DNA of 64,000 nucleotides from assembly GCF_000764305.2 (NCBI RefSeq), contig NW_025932753.1, positions 558,001 to 622,000 on the forward strand. Reading direction: 5' to 3'. This stretch comes from Hyalella azteca. Taxonomy: Eukaryota > Arthropoda > Malacostraca > Amphipoda > Hyalellidae. Position 1 is the stretch's first letter; each line of letters begins with the position of its first letter. Positions 1 to 13,509 of the stretch are shown piece after piece. The notes beneath the pieces were generated by a model. That model searched no databases. It was not told the DNA's origin and worked only from the letters and a program-made list of their open reading frames with translations. The position numbers and the translations under genes were made by a program.

Positions 1-150
1 ACGTTGATTACGTGTTGATTTTGTTCAACGGTTTCTCAACGTTATTATCGTTCCGAATGTAACCATGAAGTCTGACAAGTGTTGAATATTTTATAATTGT
101 AATCAATATAACGCAATTATGTTACGCGTCTCATATGATGCATACATCAG

Positions 151-3100
151 GCGCCACCAACGACGATTTTACTGGAAGCGATGAGCAGAAACCGTCAGCA
201 GAGCGTCACTAGGACGCATGTGTCAGCCCTAGACTACTGCGCTGTCAGGGGCTGCCTTGCTGACGGTGATCTACACGACTGCCTGCTGCTGCTGCAGGCC
301 CTCAGGCAGGTCAGGGCAGTTAGTATTCAATACTTGCGTGCAGGTTACTTCATCTTGAGGTCCTTAGAGATCCTTAGGTCCTGTCACAGTGATACTTAAT
401 CGCATAGAGAATAGTTTACTGAAACAGAACGAAAAATTTTGTATTAATTTGTAAATTAGTGACGCGACGATGAAGTTAAATAATGAACAGATGTTCTCCC
501 ACTGCTGGTTTAATTTGATGATTTTGCTTGATTTTCTTAGATTTTAATTTGAATTTGTCTTATGTAATTTATTTTGTTATGGCCGGCCCATTATGCTGAT
601 CAGCATTTGATGCAACTTACGGTAGTTAAATTAAAATTTTTCATCAAGGGCCAGAGTAATTTGAGATTTTGTACTCGCTACGCAACCTGTGAGTTGCGTT
701 CTAGCACACACAAAACTCTTTAAAGTACGTTCTCGTTCACACAAAACGCGTAAAATGTTTTTAAGGTCATATAAAACGCGTTAAATGTGTTTAAACTCAC
801 ACAAAACGCGTAAAATGTTTTTAAAGTCACACAAAACGCGTAAAATGTTTTTAAAGTCACACAAAACGCGTAAAATGTTTTTAAAGTCACACAAAACGCG
901 TAAAATGTTTTTAAGGTCATATAAAACGCGTTAAATGTTTTTAAAGTCACACAAAACGCATAAATGTTTGTAAGATCGCATAAAACGCGTAAAATCGTTC
1001 TTCACGTAAAATGCATCCTATGTCCCACAAAAACTGTAAAATAAGGTACAAAAACACATAAAATCCATAAAATATTTATTTTTGTTGCATGCAGCGTATA
1101 ACGCGCGTGACGGAGGGCGCTGCGCGGCAGGCGGTCGTGGCCGCTTACGTACGCAACGACGTGCTGGGCCTGACGCAGCCTGCGGGGTCTACGGGTGAGT
1201 CATCTTATTATATACCTACTCATGATATTTCCTAAAACTGATCACGTGTATTATTGTATTTTTAATTGCCGTTATTTATTACTGCAAAGAATTTGTTAGC
1301 GCATTTTCTCATTTATGGAAAAAAGGCGCTATTGTGCTCGCCATGTCCGTCTGTCCGTCTGTCCGTCCGTGACTTCACGTTTTCGTCGACGAGGAAATGC
1401 GCGCTCTGTCACTCACTGCAGTGAGTACTGAGTTATATTTTTTTAGATTTGTATAGTCGGTGGTCAACAGGTTTTTTATGGACGATATTCTCAGAAATAT
1501 ATGTTTGTGTCGATTGAAACTAATATTATTATATACCAAATCAGTGGATAAGTGGTTTTCATGAATGGTATTCGCAGAAATATCTTTGCAGTGTATGATT
1601 AATTTATAGAATTTTACGATTGGTTTAATTGTTATAATTTTATTATTGGTCGGCAATTGTTTTAATTTGGTCAGGTTACAACCGTATCGTCTCAGGCTGT
1701 ACTCGGAGTATTCGCGTATAAGTACTCGTATGAAATAGGTTAATGCAAAAATTGTTTAGAGAGAGGATTGCAATGAAACACTGGTACATTCAATATTGAA
1801 CTAGGAAATTCACATTAACATCATACGTTGACAAAATTCTTTAGCACAGGAAAAGCATAATCCGAACACAATCAATGTTGAAAACTATCAGTTTCAATCA
1901 CTCAAACGTCTTATTTACCCAAAACGTTGTTCCGTTGTACAATTCCCTTGAGTAGTACGACTGTCGTAAACGACTGTACCTCATACGAAATTTTCGCGAC
2001 CGTAGGTATTGTTAACAGCGACCGTATCGAAGCTGTCTCCACGCGTTCCCACGGTCGTCTTTCGCACTCGCTCTATCTTCTAGCAGAGTAGCAGTAGGTA
2101 TCACCGCTAATAAGTTGTATCACGGTCGCTTTAACCGTAGATTTTATTTATGACGACCGTACTTCTGAATGGTGGCGTCCATCTTCATCGTCCATGGTGT
2201 TACTCCAAACTTGTTGCTATATGCTACTAGTGCTTATGATGAATGTGACCGTAATGCTGCTGCTGATGAAGTAAATGGCCATACTGTGCTGATGACCGTA
2301 CCTATAAGAATTTCTACGCAGTGTTCGGTACTTGAAGGTTCTCATTGCCGGCTTTATAATCATTGAAGGCCTTGTTGTCCCTCGCGTTGTCTCACGGCTA
2401 ATTCACAACCGTAGCCTTGAATACTGGCCGTACAAATAAGCCAAGTTGCAGGCGTTACTCGTAGATTTCTGACGTTATTAAATCGGAGTCGTATTGTTAT
2501 GAATGTCGTAAAGTACCGCGCAGTCGTTATTTCTGACGCCTACAACCCACGGCTGGGGCCGTCACCTACTCTACAGAGAAAGCTGCAGACTGTATTAGCA
2601 TGATGGACAATAGAACAAGTTTTTGGTGCGAATTTTAGAGTCCTCAAATAGGCAGACGCCGCGTAAGCATGAGCCTACCAAGGGACGCCGTGACAGTTTC
2701 GAGTTGCACAAGGGTCAGCCCTTTTGATACCCTCGGCCATTCTGAACTATAAATAAACTCGCCCTCAAGGTTTTCTATCCCAACTTTGCGGTCAAGTCAC
2801 ATCCTGCCTGTAATTGCTTAATACAGCCCTAACATGGTCCCTTCTACACAACCTTACATAAGCTATGTTTAATATTAGAATCTAAATTAAAATCAGTATT
2901 ACTTACGCTTCATTCATGTAGATCGAAGCAATGATTTACTAAGCCGGTGGTCAACAGGTTTGTTATGGATAATATTTCCTGCAATATTTGTCAGAGTCAA
3001 CCGAAATTAATATGAGAACATGGGATGAGCAGAGCCTGGGCTCGAGGACCTTCCAGAGAGTAGAAGCTGGGCCAGGCTGCACCAGGGCTTGTGGGGTGCA

Positions 3101-6100
3101 GAAGGCAACCTGCTGGGCAACAGCGTCGCCAGGCTGCTCAGCGCCCTGGCGAGCTTCCATCTGGGCCGTCAATACCTGGGCAGGTCTGAAGCATTCAAGT
3201 TAGATTGGTAAATAAATTGTGTAATTAAAGTGTAACTAGCGAATACTACTCACATACCATCGTAACCGTTGATGTCAATGTTATGCTCGATGAATACATA
3301 ACATAACATAACATAGTGATGTCGGCGCTAAAGAGTAGGCCTGATGTGGCCTGTCGCCGACATCAGCCAATTCGGTATGAAATAAAGTAAATTTCTCAAT
3401 TTTTGTTATGAATAAAGTAGATAAAGTCTTGTTCCTATTCGGAAAAGTAGAATAATAATAAAACTCTTCAAATATTTCGACAGAAATGCCGGTGTTTGTG
3501 ATGCCCTGAAGAAGATGCTGCTGGAGGACCTCGGCGACGTCTCAACGCAGGACTTTTGCGTCGCTGCCCTGCAGAAACTTTCTGTCAGGTGCCACCTTAT
3601 TGGACTCGATATCGGAACTCAATTCGTATTTTTTCACTATTTTTCATTTGCACTCTAAATCGGAACCCAATTCGTAATTTTGTCACAATTTTTATTCGGA
3701 CTCGAAATCGAAACCCAATTCGCAATTTTGTTACTGTTTTTCTTTTGCACTTGAAATCGAAACCCACTCTGTAATTTTGTTACTATTTTTAACACGTTTT
3801 TCTTAACTTAGCTTCGCGTTTGTTTGTTTGTTGTTAACATTGCCAACGAAAATTAGCCCACTTCTGATTGCTCTAGAGATCTGAAATTCGGCATGCAGGC
3901 TATTTTCGCCTAACAATTTCAGATACAATCATAAAAACTAGCAATTAGAGACCAAAATTAAAGCATGGAAAGTTCTTGCAGAAGAATTCAAAATGACTCC
4001 AGAAAAAAAAAATAAAATTCAAAACATGGTATCAAAAACAAGAAAAGTATTTTTTACTTCTACGCTGTTCATCTGTTTCGCCAAGGAAAATGTCAGCCAT
4101 AAGAATAACATGTTGTTCACTGAAGCGGTACACTTTTTTATATTCATGGCATGCTGTTCCTGAGGTTTTTACGCGATGATGCCTTTGCTGTAAGCCAAAC
4201 AGATCCACAGCTGACGAAGTAAACAATGTGAAATATACCGTAGTGTCGTCGTGAAGGGCGGTGTGTAGGACACTTCAGATTTTTGTAGTGCGCGTTATGC
4301 TTTTGGCCCTATTTAGCATACCAACCGTAGTGTTCCATGCCGCACTATGGCTTGTAGTGCGTAGTGCTACTTCATAGTACTAGTGCCCTATTTAGCATGC
4401 CAACCGTAGTGTTCCATGCCGCACTATGGCTTGTAGTGCGTAGTGCTACTTCAAAGTGCTAGTGCCCTATTTAGCTTGCCAACCGTAGTGTTCCAAGTCG
4501 CACTAGTACCGCACTACGGCTTGTAGTGCGTAGTGCTACTTCGTAGTGCTAGTGCCCCATTTAGCATACGGGCCATAGACGAGCAGGCGCTAACGCTGCG
4601 TATCATCGATACGCAGCTCAAGTCATACTTAGTCAAGTCTTAATCGTTTTTCTTGTGGACTAAAAAGTATAAAATAAAATACTTAAAAAAACTTTTTAAA
4701 ATACCACGTTTTTCTTGTGGACTAAAAAGTAGAAAATAAATTATGGCTCGCCCCAAAAAAACGTGGGTCGGGCTGTACGTTCACCATTAAATTTCCAAAA
4801 TTCGTGTGTTGTGTGCTTTTCGCTTTAATCATAAATCTGCCCGACACACGTTTTTTTGGGGCGAACCATAATTTATTTTCTACTTTTTAGTCCACAAGAA
4901 AAACGTGGTATTTTAAAAAGTTTTTTTTAAGTATTTTAGTCATTTGCACTCGAAATCGAAACCCAATTCGTAATTTCGTCACTAATTTTTATTTCGAAAA
5001 ATTTAAAAATAAAAAAGTCTTTATTTGGAAAAAAATAATTAGAAATTTTACTTCGAAGAAAAATTAAAAAATTATAGAAGCTGAGTCTAACACTTCTTAT
5101 GCTAGTCATTCGTGTCAATTGAGTTCCGTGTCGATGTTCCCCTGCACTGGCATTGAACGAATTCTTCCCGATTGATCAATAAATTCTCAATGTTGAGCCA
5201 TTATAACTGAAAGAACCTTTTGGCGCTCCTATTCGGGAGGTAGTTGTGTAGTAAATTGACGTCATAGAGGAACGTATTTTTGGAGAAAATTAATTTATAA
5301 ATTTATTATTCTATTTATCATTGGCTGGCGGAGGTTCAACGCTACGACTACCGTTTGTTTCGAATAAAATTATGCTTGCTTAACTGCATTCAAACAAATT
5401 TAGAATTTAACTGACAGGAGTTTCTAAACTTTCTGAGATCAAAAACCAATTGTTATCACTAATTTCACCTATTAGCCACTAATAAGCGTTTCCTGTTATT
5501 CACTTTACTTAATGTGCAAATAATCACGGCATTAAGTTCGTGAACATCGGCATGGATTTGCAATGGTTGCAAATCCATGACTTATTATCTTGTGTTACAC
5601 ATTAAAAATTGTTGCAAAGTAAGAAATAAGTAACAAAAAATATTTCATGATACCGAAATTGTTCGCGCACCACCGAAAAGGGCATTGTGTACCACTAGCG
5701 GCTCGTAATGTAGAACCGCTGCATTTTTGTAGGCGTGCATAAGAGTATAAGCTGAAAATAAATTTTTACACTAGATTTTTGAATGCGTGTGAAATCAACT
5801 CTAAAAATGAACAGTTATGTGTTCATACAAATTATGAGAAATTGAGTGAGGAGGGATATTGCCAAAGTTTAAAGTTCAATCTCTTTATAAACAATTATTA
5901 ATTTCCTTGTAGCTTGAATTTAACCCTGAGGAGTAAAGAATACTATCAGTTGAGCTGAACGTTAAAAAATTATATTTTTAATGAATAGATCAAGGAAAAA
6001 TGCATTTTTCCTTATAATTGTCTTTCAAACCTAGATAACTTATTAATAATTTATTCAATATACCAGAAAAAAATAACAGTATAAAATCTCTCCAGAGGCG

Positions 6101-9100
6101 ACGTCCAGAAGCGGTTGGTTGAGGGCGGATGCGTGGCGTGGACCGTGAGGGCATTAGACGAGGGTTGTCTCTCCCTCACATCGCAGGAATATTGTGCTGC
6201 TCTGCTGCTTAACTTGACCCTCACATCTGAGGGGCGAGCTGCTGTTCTGCCCATCACTGCCCCTCTCGTGTCCCTCGCTGCCAAGCTACTCGCGCACAAA
6301 CACCCTGCCGTATGTCCTCGGTTCACCATATACCACTCACTGAATGATGGATGTATGCGCGCGTTTAAGATATTAATTAGTTGGTAGCAACAAATTTCTT
6401 GGATTCTATTGTTGGCCTAGGTCTTCAAAATTTTATTTCTCCCTTTGATTGTTCTGATAAATCTCGTGAATTCTATTAATATTCATGGTGAACGCTTGCC
6501 TTCTTAAGTTAGTTCTCAACCTTGGTAATCTTGACACCATATCGAAACACAATATGTATTTGTGTTATTCGTTATTTACATTATTAAAATTTAGTGTTAT
6601 AATATCAAAATTGTTATTATTTAGAAAAAGTATAACTCAGTTCTCACTGCAGTGAAAGACAGAGAACGCATTTTCTCGTCGACGAAAACGTGAAGTCAGG
6701 GACGGACAGACGGACGGACGGACGGACGGACGAACATGACGAGCACAATATCGCCTTTTTCCATAAATGAGAAAAAGCGCTAAAAAGACGCTGTGGATTT
6801 GTTGAACCTGCGTCTATTGATTCTCATCCGAGTCATTCAATTACTCGATGTCAATTACTAGAACATTTCCCCCCCCAAAGTCCCCTGAAACATCCATATT
6901 GAAGCTGCATCTCACACCTGGTATTCTAATCTAAATCGTTATTTTTAATTACAACTGATAAAAGTTAGTATCTTTTTAATAACCTCCTCTCTTACCTGGT
7001 ATTCTAGTCTAAATTGTTATTTTTAATTGCAACTGATAAAAGTTAGTATCTTTTTAATAACCTCCTCTCTTACCTGGTATTCTAGTCTAAATTGTTATTT
7101 TCAATTGCAACTGTTAAAAGTTGGTATCTTTTTGATAAGCTGCGCTTTTCACTACTTGGTATTCTAATCTAAATTGTTATTTTTAATTGCAACTGTTAAA
7201 AGTTGGTATCTTTTTGATAACTTGCGTTCTTCACTACAGTCTACGTGTCTGTGCGGAACTCTTCTCAGCCTGGCGACGGAACCACGTTTCCGGCACGAGG
7301 CGCTGGCGTACAAACTTGACGTGACTTTAACGCAACTCGCGCAGGTGAACAAAAAACAAAGTTAGCTAAGTTATTGTTTAATTCTGAACAGTTCCATTCA
7401 CAGTTTAATTAGGAAGTGAATTGTGATATATGCTGAAATTTTGTCTATGATAGTAGAAAAATTTCATTTCAAGAATAACAGTGAAAATTGTTAGTGTTGA
7501 AATGCCATTTAGGCAGAAATATTAGCACGTATTTTGAGTTCTGTTTAATTTCTTATAGATGAAATCTGAGCGCATAGGGAGCCAACTAAGGAGGAATTTC
7601 ATTGTAAACACATGAACAACGTATGATAAATAACTGAATTAATTTTTATTCAAATTCAATCAGAAAATTCCTGCAGTGATTTTTTGTAAAGAATAACCGA
7701 GGTGCCTGACAATGTGAGCCTGAATTCACACATTCAGGCTCACATTGTCTGAACCAATTTCGGTGCATGTACGATTTCAAATTGTATTCATCATTAAAAT
7801 TCGTCGTGCTAAATAATCACTAAATATCTCTTAAAATTTAACCTATAAACTTAAAACACCAATTCGTAAAAGCTATCGATTAGTAACACCTAGATGAAGA
7901 TTTACGTTTGGGCTACTTATCTTGTTATATATCTTATTAGGTTCTTATAAGATATAATTAACAAGAATGTATTTGTTGAGGTTCAGTCGTCACAAGACGA
8001 GCAGTACCAGCAGCAGCTGCAGCACCTGGTGGCGCAGCTGCAGAGGGAGGAACCCTCCACGCCCCCCACATCTCCCCCCACTTCCCCCAAGCACCAACAG
8101 GTATGGCCTTGCACCCTGGCACAGAATATTGTACTACTGTTGAAACATTATCAATATGTTGTTGCCGTGATAAATATGTTGTTGCCGTGATAAATATGTT
8201 GTTGCCGTGATAAATATGTTGTTGCCGTGATAAATATGTTGTTGCCGTGATAAATATGTTGTTACCGTGATAAATATGTTGTTTCCATTAAAAATATGTT
8301 GTTACCATGATAAATATGTAGTTGACATGATAAATATGTTGTTTCCATTAAAAATATGTTGTTACCATGATAAATATGTAGTTGCCATGATAAATACAGT
8401 ATATGCTACTCTATGACTAGAATTATTAATAGATCCATACTTAATAATTTAGTGCCAGTTAGAGATCAATTTTGTTATCCAATATTAAGGCAAATAATTC
8501 CACCATTTGTACAGTTGTTGAATGATTTTAAGAAGCCAGCAGAAGCGCCACAGCAATTCAAATTTTTGATTAATTACAAAACATAAAATTAACTATGAAA
8601 GATGTGCACATAAAATGAAGTTGGGAGATTATTAATTTATTGTTAAATCTTTTCCCAGTATTAATTAATAAAATTGCTTTTGCAGGATGTGCCGGAGTTT
8701 CTGGATGACGAGCTGGAGTTAAACGACCTGACGCAGGCCGCCCCTGGGGAGCTGACTGGCGAGGTGCTGCTGTCGCGGCGGTACTCCGACCACCGCACGC
8801 ACGGTGCGTCAACCACGAAAACTATTTCTATTGTTTTTATTCATTTTTATTCGTTACAGGAAAAATACTTTCATTTTTTATACTTTTTAAATATTTTTAA
8901 TACTTCTAGTATTTATACTACCTATAATTAATTTCATTTGTTATAATCAGAAATATATTTTTACTACTTCTACTTACACGAAAAGTATTTCTACTATTTT
9001 ATTTATTTTTATTCGTTACAACAAGAAATAATTTTTAAATACTTCTACATTTCTTATTAGTTATACTTCTTAACACAAAAATTATTTTGATCACAAATAT

Positions 9101-12100
9101 TATATCCCGCGATAAGCTTGTTTACCTCTTCAACAGAAGTTTTCATTATTTGTATATAGGACTAAATTAAAAACATTGCATTACCCACGAAAATTTATAA
9201 TTTCCATTTATTTTGAGTATCACGGCTCTAGTGCAATTATTTTTGGAATAATGAAGCGTTTTCACTGCCTAAGTATCAGATCTATGTTATTATGCTCTTT
9301 GTTCTCGCAACTTTTCCTTTGTATAGTAATTATGTTCAGACGCATTTTTTTTGCAATCATCTGCGCAATGAATAGTAGGTAAAATATATTCTAGTTTTTG
9401 TCTAATTTACATTAGAAAATAAGAACTGCATAATCTTTTTTTTTTAACAGAGAGCTTCCTGAGCATGGATCCTGCAGGAACGGCTCGGTACGTAAACATT
9501 TTATCCTATAAATTCAATGTGATTAAATGAAAAATTATATGCGTTTAAAAATTATTTTGTAAAGACAACACTTCTGAAGAGGCCGGTGTCTCTGATGTTA
9601 CGCATGTACAAAGAATTTCTTATTTTATTTTTAAATATGTAAAAAAATATTTATAAAATTTTTTAACATATAAAAATTTATAAAATTATTTATTCTGTCA
9701 ATCGATTCAAGCATTGTCTCCGACTTTACGCAAGTGTGCAAATTTTCTGATCAATTGGACAGGTAGAAATGTGTTAAATATTGATTATAAGATTTGTAGC
9801 AGACGAACAAGAAGTGAAGTTAAAGAGAAGTGTTGTAATAGTCAGTCAAATGTCACCATTGCAGTCAAATGTGATCAATATCAATCAATTCTCCTTGTAA
9901 CCCTGATTGATGAGTGTGCAGGGCGCTGAAAAGTTCGATTGTTTTTGAAAACCATAACACATTTTTGATGAGCACTCAGAGAAGTGAGTGAGATTGTCTA
10001 AATAGTGATGCAGATTTTGCTCTTGTATATGTATTATGACCCAGTTTGGCCCGGCCGGCAAAATGACGGAACAGTGCTACGTTTTGAAAGTGTGTCACGA
10101 TTTGATAAATACGACATTCATTTTTCTGAGTGAATATTTGAAATGTTTTGCCGTTTCATTCGCAGGTCAGCACCTCTGCCGAGCAGACCCGACATGGTCA
10201 CCCCGTGGACTCCGCCCATGGGATGGTCACGCCCTCTGTCTGAGGGAGGCTTTCTGCCTAACGCGGTAGCCTCTAAAAGGATCAGTCAGTCTCCTCCAGG
10301 CTATATTTCGGTAAGAATTACTCAATGATCCTCCTTCGTGATTAATAATTTAATATTTCTAGTTGTCGTGTCTCTCTTTGTTGATTTTATATTGAACCTT
10401 GATTTAATATAATATAATATATTGAACCTCTGGCGCACATGTAAAAATAAGTATGAGTGAACACGTATCTTTTCAAATGATAATGCGCAGAGAAACCGTA
10501 ATATCTCGAGCAGCATGGAAATATTTGCGTTAAATTATAGTTGACAGCAATATTGCCAACGCAGGCAGAACGACGATTTAATTTTCAACTTTTTTGTTCA
10601 CTGCTGCAGCGCTGGTCAGCGTCGGCTGGAAGCGTCCACTGGCGCTACCCTCCACGTGACGAGAGATCGTCTATCAACAGGTGCGTATGTATGACGGTAT
10701 TACCTTACATACCTCATTAAGTATTACCTTACATACCTCAACAGGTGTGTGTGAGTGATAGCCTGGCATACCTCCACATACCTCAACAGGTGCGTGTGGT
10801 TACCTTGCATACCTCGTTAAACGAGTGTGATTCTAATACAAATGAGACAATGATTTACTGGAGCGTCGTTAAAACATTTTAAATATCTTGCTTACCTTAA
10901 AACTCAACAGATGCGTGTGATTACATCGGATTCCTCAATAAGTGATTAGATTATCGTCCGTGAACATCATCACTTGTTCAATTATTTTAGTGTCATTCGT
11001 AATTGCAAAAATAACTGTTGATATTTCATTTTGAAATCGTGTTGCCTTGCATTGAAGATAATATGGAAGCAACATCGTAATATTGAACGATATCTTGCAG
11101 GAATGCTCAACGTGAAGAAGTTTGGCCTTCTCAGGAATACTTTCAACAAGCCATTGCGATGCAACATCCCTCTACATCACAACACCCGTCCGTCTTGCCC
11201 TATCCTACTACGACGTCACAACACCTCCCTCAGCCCCAACATCACTCCCAGACCCAACATCTCCCCCATGACGGTCATGTCCATCCAACGCAGCCGTATC
11301 CTGGATATGCGTCAGCATTAGGCATTACTACCGAAGCTAATCATCTCCCGGGACCTCAGCAACAACCTCAGCTCGACAATATTACCGCAACGCAGCATGC
11401 TGATAATGCACAGAATTGTGCTCCCAATCCCCAGAGTTATGCTCCCAATGCTCAATATTATGCTCACAATGCACGGAGTTATGCTCCCGATGCTCAGAAT
11501 TATGCTCACAATGCACAGAATTATGACCATATTGAACAGAATTATGCCCCCAATGTACAGAATCATACTCGCAATACGCACAATTATCCACAACATTTTG
11601 AATCCAATTCTCAAAATTTAGAGCCCAGTGCAGATAATTACGCAGCTGATTCCCACAGAACGAAGGACGACCAAAATTCTGCATCATATTCGCAAACAAA
11701 CTCTCCCAATTTTCAGAATTATTCCTCCAACACTTCACAATATTCACCTAATGCTCAGAGTAATTCTTATACATCCAAGTATTCAGCGGAATCTGAAAAC
11801 CACTTCACCGCCAATACAAGTCGCAGACACTCACTTCAGATAACGCCTCCCAACAAAGCGGACTGCAATGTTCCAATCGGTGAGAATTAATTGACTCACG
11901 TAAATTTAGTGTCGCTTTAGGGAGGTTCTATAATAATGATAGTTTTTTAAATTGTCGTAGCTCTCTTAAGTTTAAGAATTTGAAGGTGAGTAGCAGGTTG
12001 TAGATTGTTACAAATACTTCGGAAGTAATGTGCGTTCAAGATTAAAATGCTTTTGTAATGTTTTTAAGAAAAAGCGTTTCCCAAAATTTTGTTCGCGTAG

Positions 12101-13509
12101 GGCATCTTCATTCTTGACTTATCCTCCATAATATGCATTTCTGCAGCGGAAGAACAAGAAGAACCCTATGCTGCGCTAGCCAGTTCGCAGCCATGCCACT
12201 CCAACAGAGAATACTCCGCCTCTTACCCAGACTCTTCTCCCAACTATGCTGAACTAAACGCGTCGGAAAACCAAGCAATTCAGGCCGGTGGATTGCGACG
12301 CACAAATTCCGTCCAGCAAGCTGCACGTCGTCTGCAAAATCGAAGCCAAATCCCAGCCCTGCGTTTGAACACGTCACCGGAAAACCTTCAATATGAGTAT
12401 GGTTCTGAAGGCTCAAACGGAAATTACATAAGGCGTGAAACGCGGCTTCTGACTCATGACTATGTTGAGTATGAACAGACGAAACCTATCCGGGATGTTC
12501 AAGTCACCGAGAGAGTTCCTCGGTACGTCGATGATCCCAGAGGAACACAAGCGCTCGAGAGACAAGATTCCCAAATAAAGTATTACGATGGGCAGAGTGA
12601 GATGGACTATGATCACAACGTTAGGCAATCAGACAGCCAAATGGCTACGATCCATGACACAGACGAGGTTCGGGAGCGAAGAATTGAAGAGGATCTTCAC
12701 ATGAGCGTACAAAACGGCGCTCGTTCATCATTTCCATCTGCGGATTCTGGCCAGCAAAAGCAGCAGGTTAGTGTGAAATAGATTATTTTTGTGATATTGC
12801 TACTTTTGAAGTAGTTTAGAGGGTAACTTCTCACTTCAAAGCAAATACTACCGCTTAAAAGCTTTCTAACCTTCATTTAAATGAAAGTTTCTAGCGTCAG
12901 TAGGTACGTGGACTCAAGATGACTTGGCAGGTTTATGTGGGCATAATTTTAAATCTTGTATACAAATATACACTAGCTCAATACAATAGACTAACTAGTA
13001 CAGGGAAATATTTTCGGTCATATAATCATCAATTTATCATAGAATTATATCGTTACAGCAACCCGGTCGAATAAGGCACTCGTATCCTCGTGACGCCAAC
13101 GACGATCCCGAAGGTAATGGCATAAAACTACGCCAAATTCTATGCTCAACGAGAGAACAATGATAAAAATAACTGCCAAGGAATATTTTAAACGAAGGTT
13201 GTGGACCCGCGCACTGACGGTGGCGAATTTGAGTAATAAGCATTTGTAGCCTCAATCTAGAGGCAAGGCAGCATAGCATTGAAAGGCTTACTTTTGAATT
13301 AAATAATCGGCACTTTAATGCCCTGCTTTAAAAGAATATCATTAAGCATTAAAAACTCTACCGCAGATGTCGAAAGAAGTAACGTAGAAGAAAATCTCAG
13401 GAATGCCGTAAGAACCGTCATCCAGACGCAGCGAAGAACGTCCACTCTAGAGAACGATCCACTACTGCGCTCTCTACCGGCCAACACGTCAGCTTTTCAG
13501 ACAAACTAA
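151..13509 (+). CDS. ARMC9: ARMC9 (LisH/armadillo domain protein), partial, 15 exons
   Basis: The exons I support are 151-309, 1095-1194, 3057-3183, 3484-3588, 6096-6309, 7240-7344, 7981-8100, 8686-8803, 9451-9487, 10166-10310, 10610-10680, 11101-11879, 12147-12766, 13059-13113 and 13367-13509. All have AG/GT borders and compatible phases (2898 nt, 965 codons plus TAA). The match is to the C-terminal half of ARMC9: segments like LLLQALRQ-R, VVAAYVRNDVLGL, NSVARLLSALASF, EYCAALLLNLTLTSEGRAA and PGELTGEVLLSRRYS occur in the family's order. The N-terminal LisH part lies left of the window. In vertebrates the protein sits at ciliary basal bodies and its loss causes Joubert syndrome. Exons 12-13 encode a long Asn/Gln/Tyr/Pro-rich tail unlike vertebrate ARMC9. 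The identity is firm for exons 1-9; the tail follows only from phase and open frame. Confidence 0.85.
715..1000. repeat. 30-bp minisatellite in ARMC9 intron 1
   Basis: About nine copies of a unit containing CACACAAAACGCGTAAAATG, each ending in TTTTTAAAGT or TTTTTAAGGT. One TAAAATG/TTAAATG variant alternates, suggesting a higher-order pattern. Confidence 0.9.
1299..1436. repeat. dispersed repeat, copy 1 (inverted relative to 6631-6780)
   Basis: The segment from GCGCATTTTCTCATTTATGG through the CCGT-rich stretch to CACTGCAGTGAGTACTGAGT is the reverse complement of 6780-6631, with some substitutions and a variable (GGAC) run. It is probably an old transposon copy. Confidence 0.85.
1456..1640. 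repeat. diverged repeat also present at 2943-3013
   Basis: GGTGGTCAACAGGTTT followed by TTATGGA.AATATT recurs at 2946, and a third weaker copy follows at about 1536. All three are in ARMC9 intron 2. Confidence 0.6.
3293..3368 (-). mobile_element. 3' tail of a short retroelement, ACATA-repeat end
   Basis: On the minus strand, GACAGGCCACATCAGGCCTA, then GCGCCGACATCACTATG, then a (TTATG)n tail. The same block occurs on the plus strand at 60350-60402. A short hairpin followed by a simple-repeat tail is typical of non-LTR elements or their SINEs. Confidence 0.6.
4306..4568. repeat. 80-90-bp tandem repeat, three copies
   Basis: The unit contains ATTTAGCATGCCAACCGTAG, CGCACTATGGCTTGTAGTGC and TAGTGCTACTTC. 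The third copy carries an additional partial GCACTA block. It lies in ARMC9 intron 4. Confidence 0.85.
4644..4938. mobile_element. long near-perfect inverted repeat (hairpin MITE)
   Basis: Arms of about 98 bp (4676-4773 and 4839-4937) are near-perfect inverted copies around a loop of about 65 bp. Both contain ACGTTTTTCTTGTGGACTAA and GGGGCGAACCATAATTTATT or its equivalent. A half copy of the arm precedes it at 4644-4678. No coding content is seen. Confidence 0.8.
6631..6780. repeat. dispersed repeat, copy 2 (inverted relative to 1299-1436)
   Basis: It runs from TATAACTCAGTTCTCACTGC through GTCGACGAAAACGTGAAGTC and a (GGAC)n run to CCATAAATGAGAAAAAGCGC. It lies in ARMC9 intron 5, opposite in orientation to the intron 2 copy. 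Confidence 0.85.
6911..7235. repeat. 80-bp tandem repeat abutting ARMC9 exon 6 acceptor
   Basis: Four copies of a unit with TGGTATTCTAGTCTAAATTG and AAAGTTAGTATCTTTTTAAT end just before the acceptor TCACTACAG at 7231-7239. Third and fourth copies share GTTGGTATCTTTTTGATAA. Confidence 0.85.
7708..7749. repeat. perfect 18-bp hairpin
   Basis: GACAATGTGAGCCTGAAT (7708-7725) is perfectly inverted at 7732-7749 across a six-base loop. It lies in ARMC9 intron 6 and has no known role. Confidence 0.85.
8150..8396. repeat. 20-bp minisatellite
   Basis: About twelve copies of GATAAATATGTTGTTGCCGT and variants. The first five are identical, and later ones vary (GTTACCATG, GTTTCCATT). Confidence 0.9.
11398..11620 (+). 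repeat. coding tandem repeat in ARMC9 exon 12
   Basis: Within exon 12 a 24-nt unit recurs about nine times and encodes variations of NAQNYAP/H (for example NAQNYAHNAQNYDHIEQN). Copies differ mostly by substitutions. Reverse-strand frames also stay open because of the periodicity, which explains several spurious open frames here. It looks like an expanded low-complexity, probably disordered, segment. Confidence 0.8.

Noticed and set aside
720..950. Minus frame of repeated TLKTFYAFCV
   Set aside because: Created by the 30-bp minisatellite in ARMC9 intron 1.
2169..2366. 65-codon frame in ARMC9 intron 2
   Set aside because: No domain or splice-compatible borders; likely chance.
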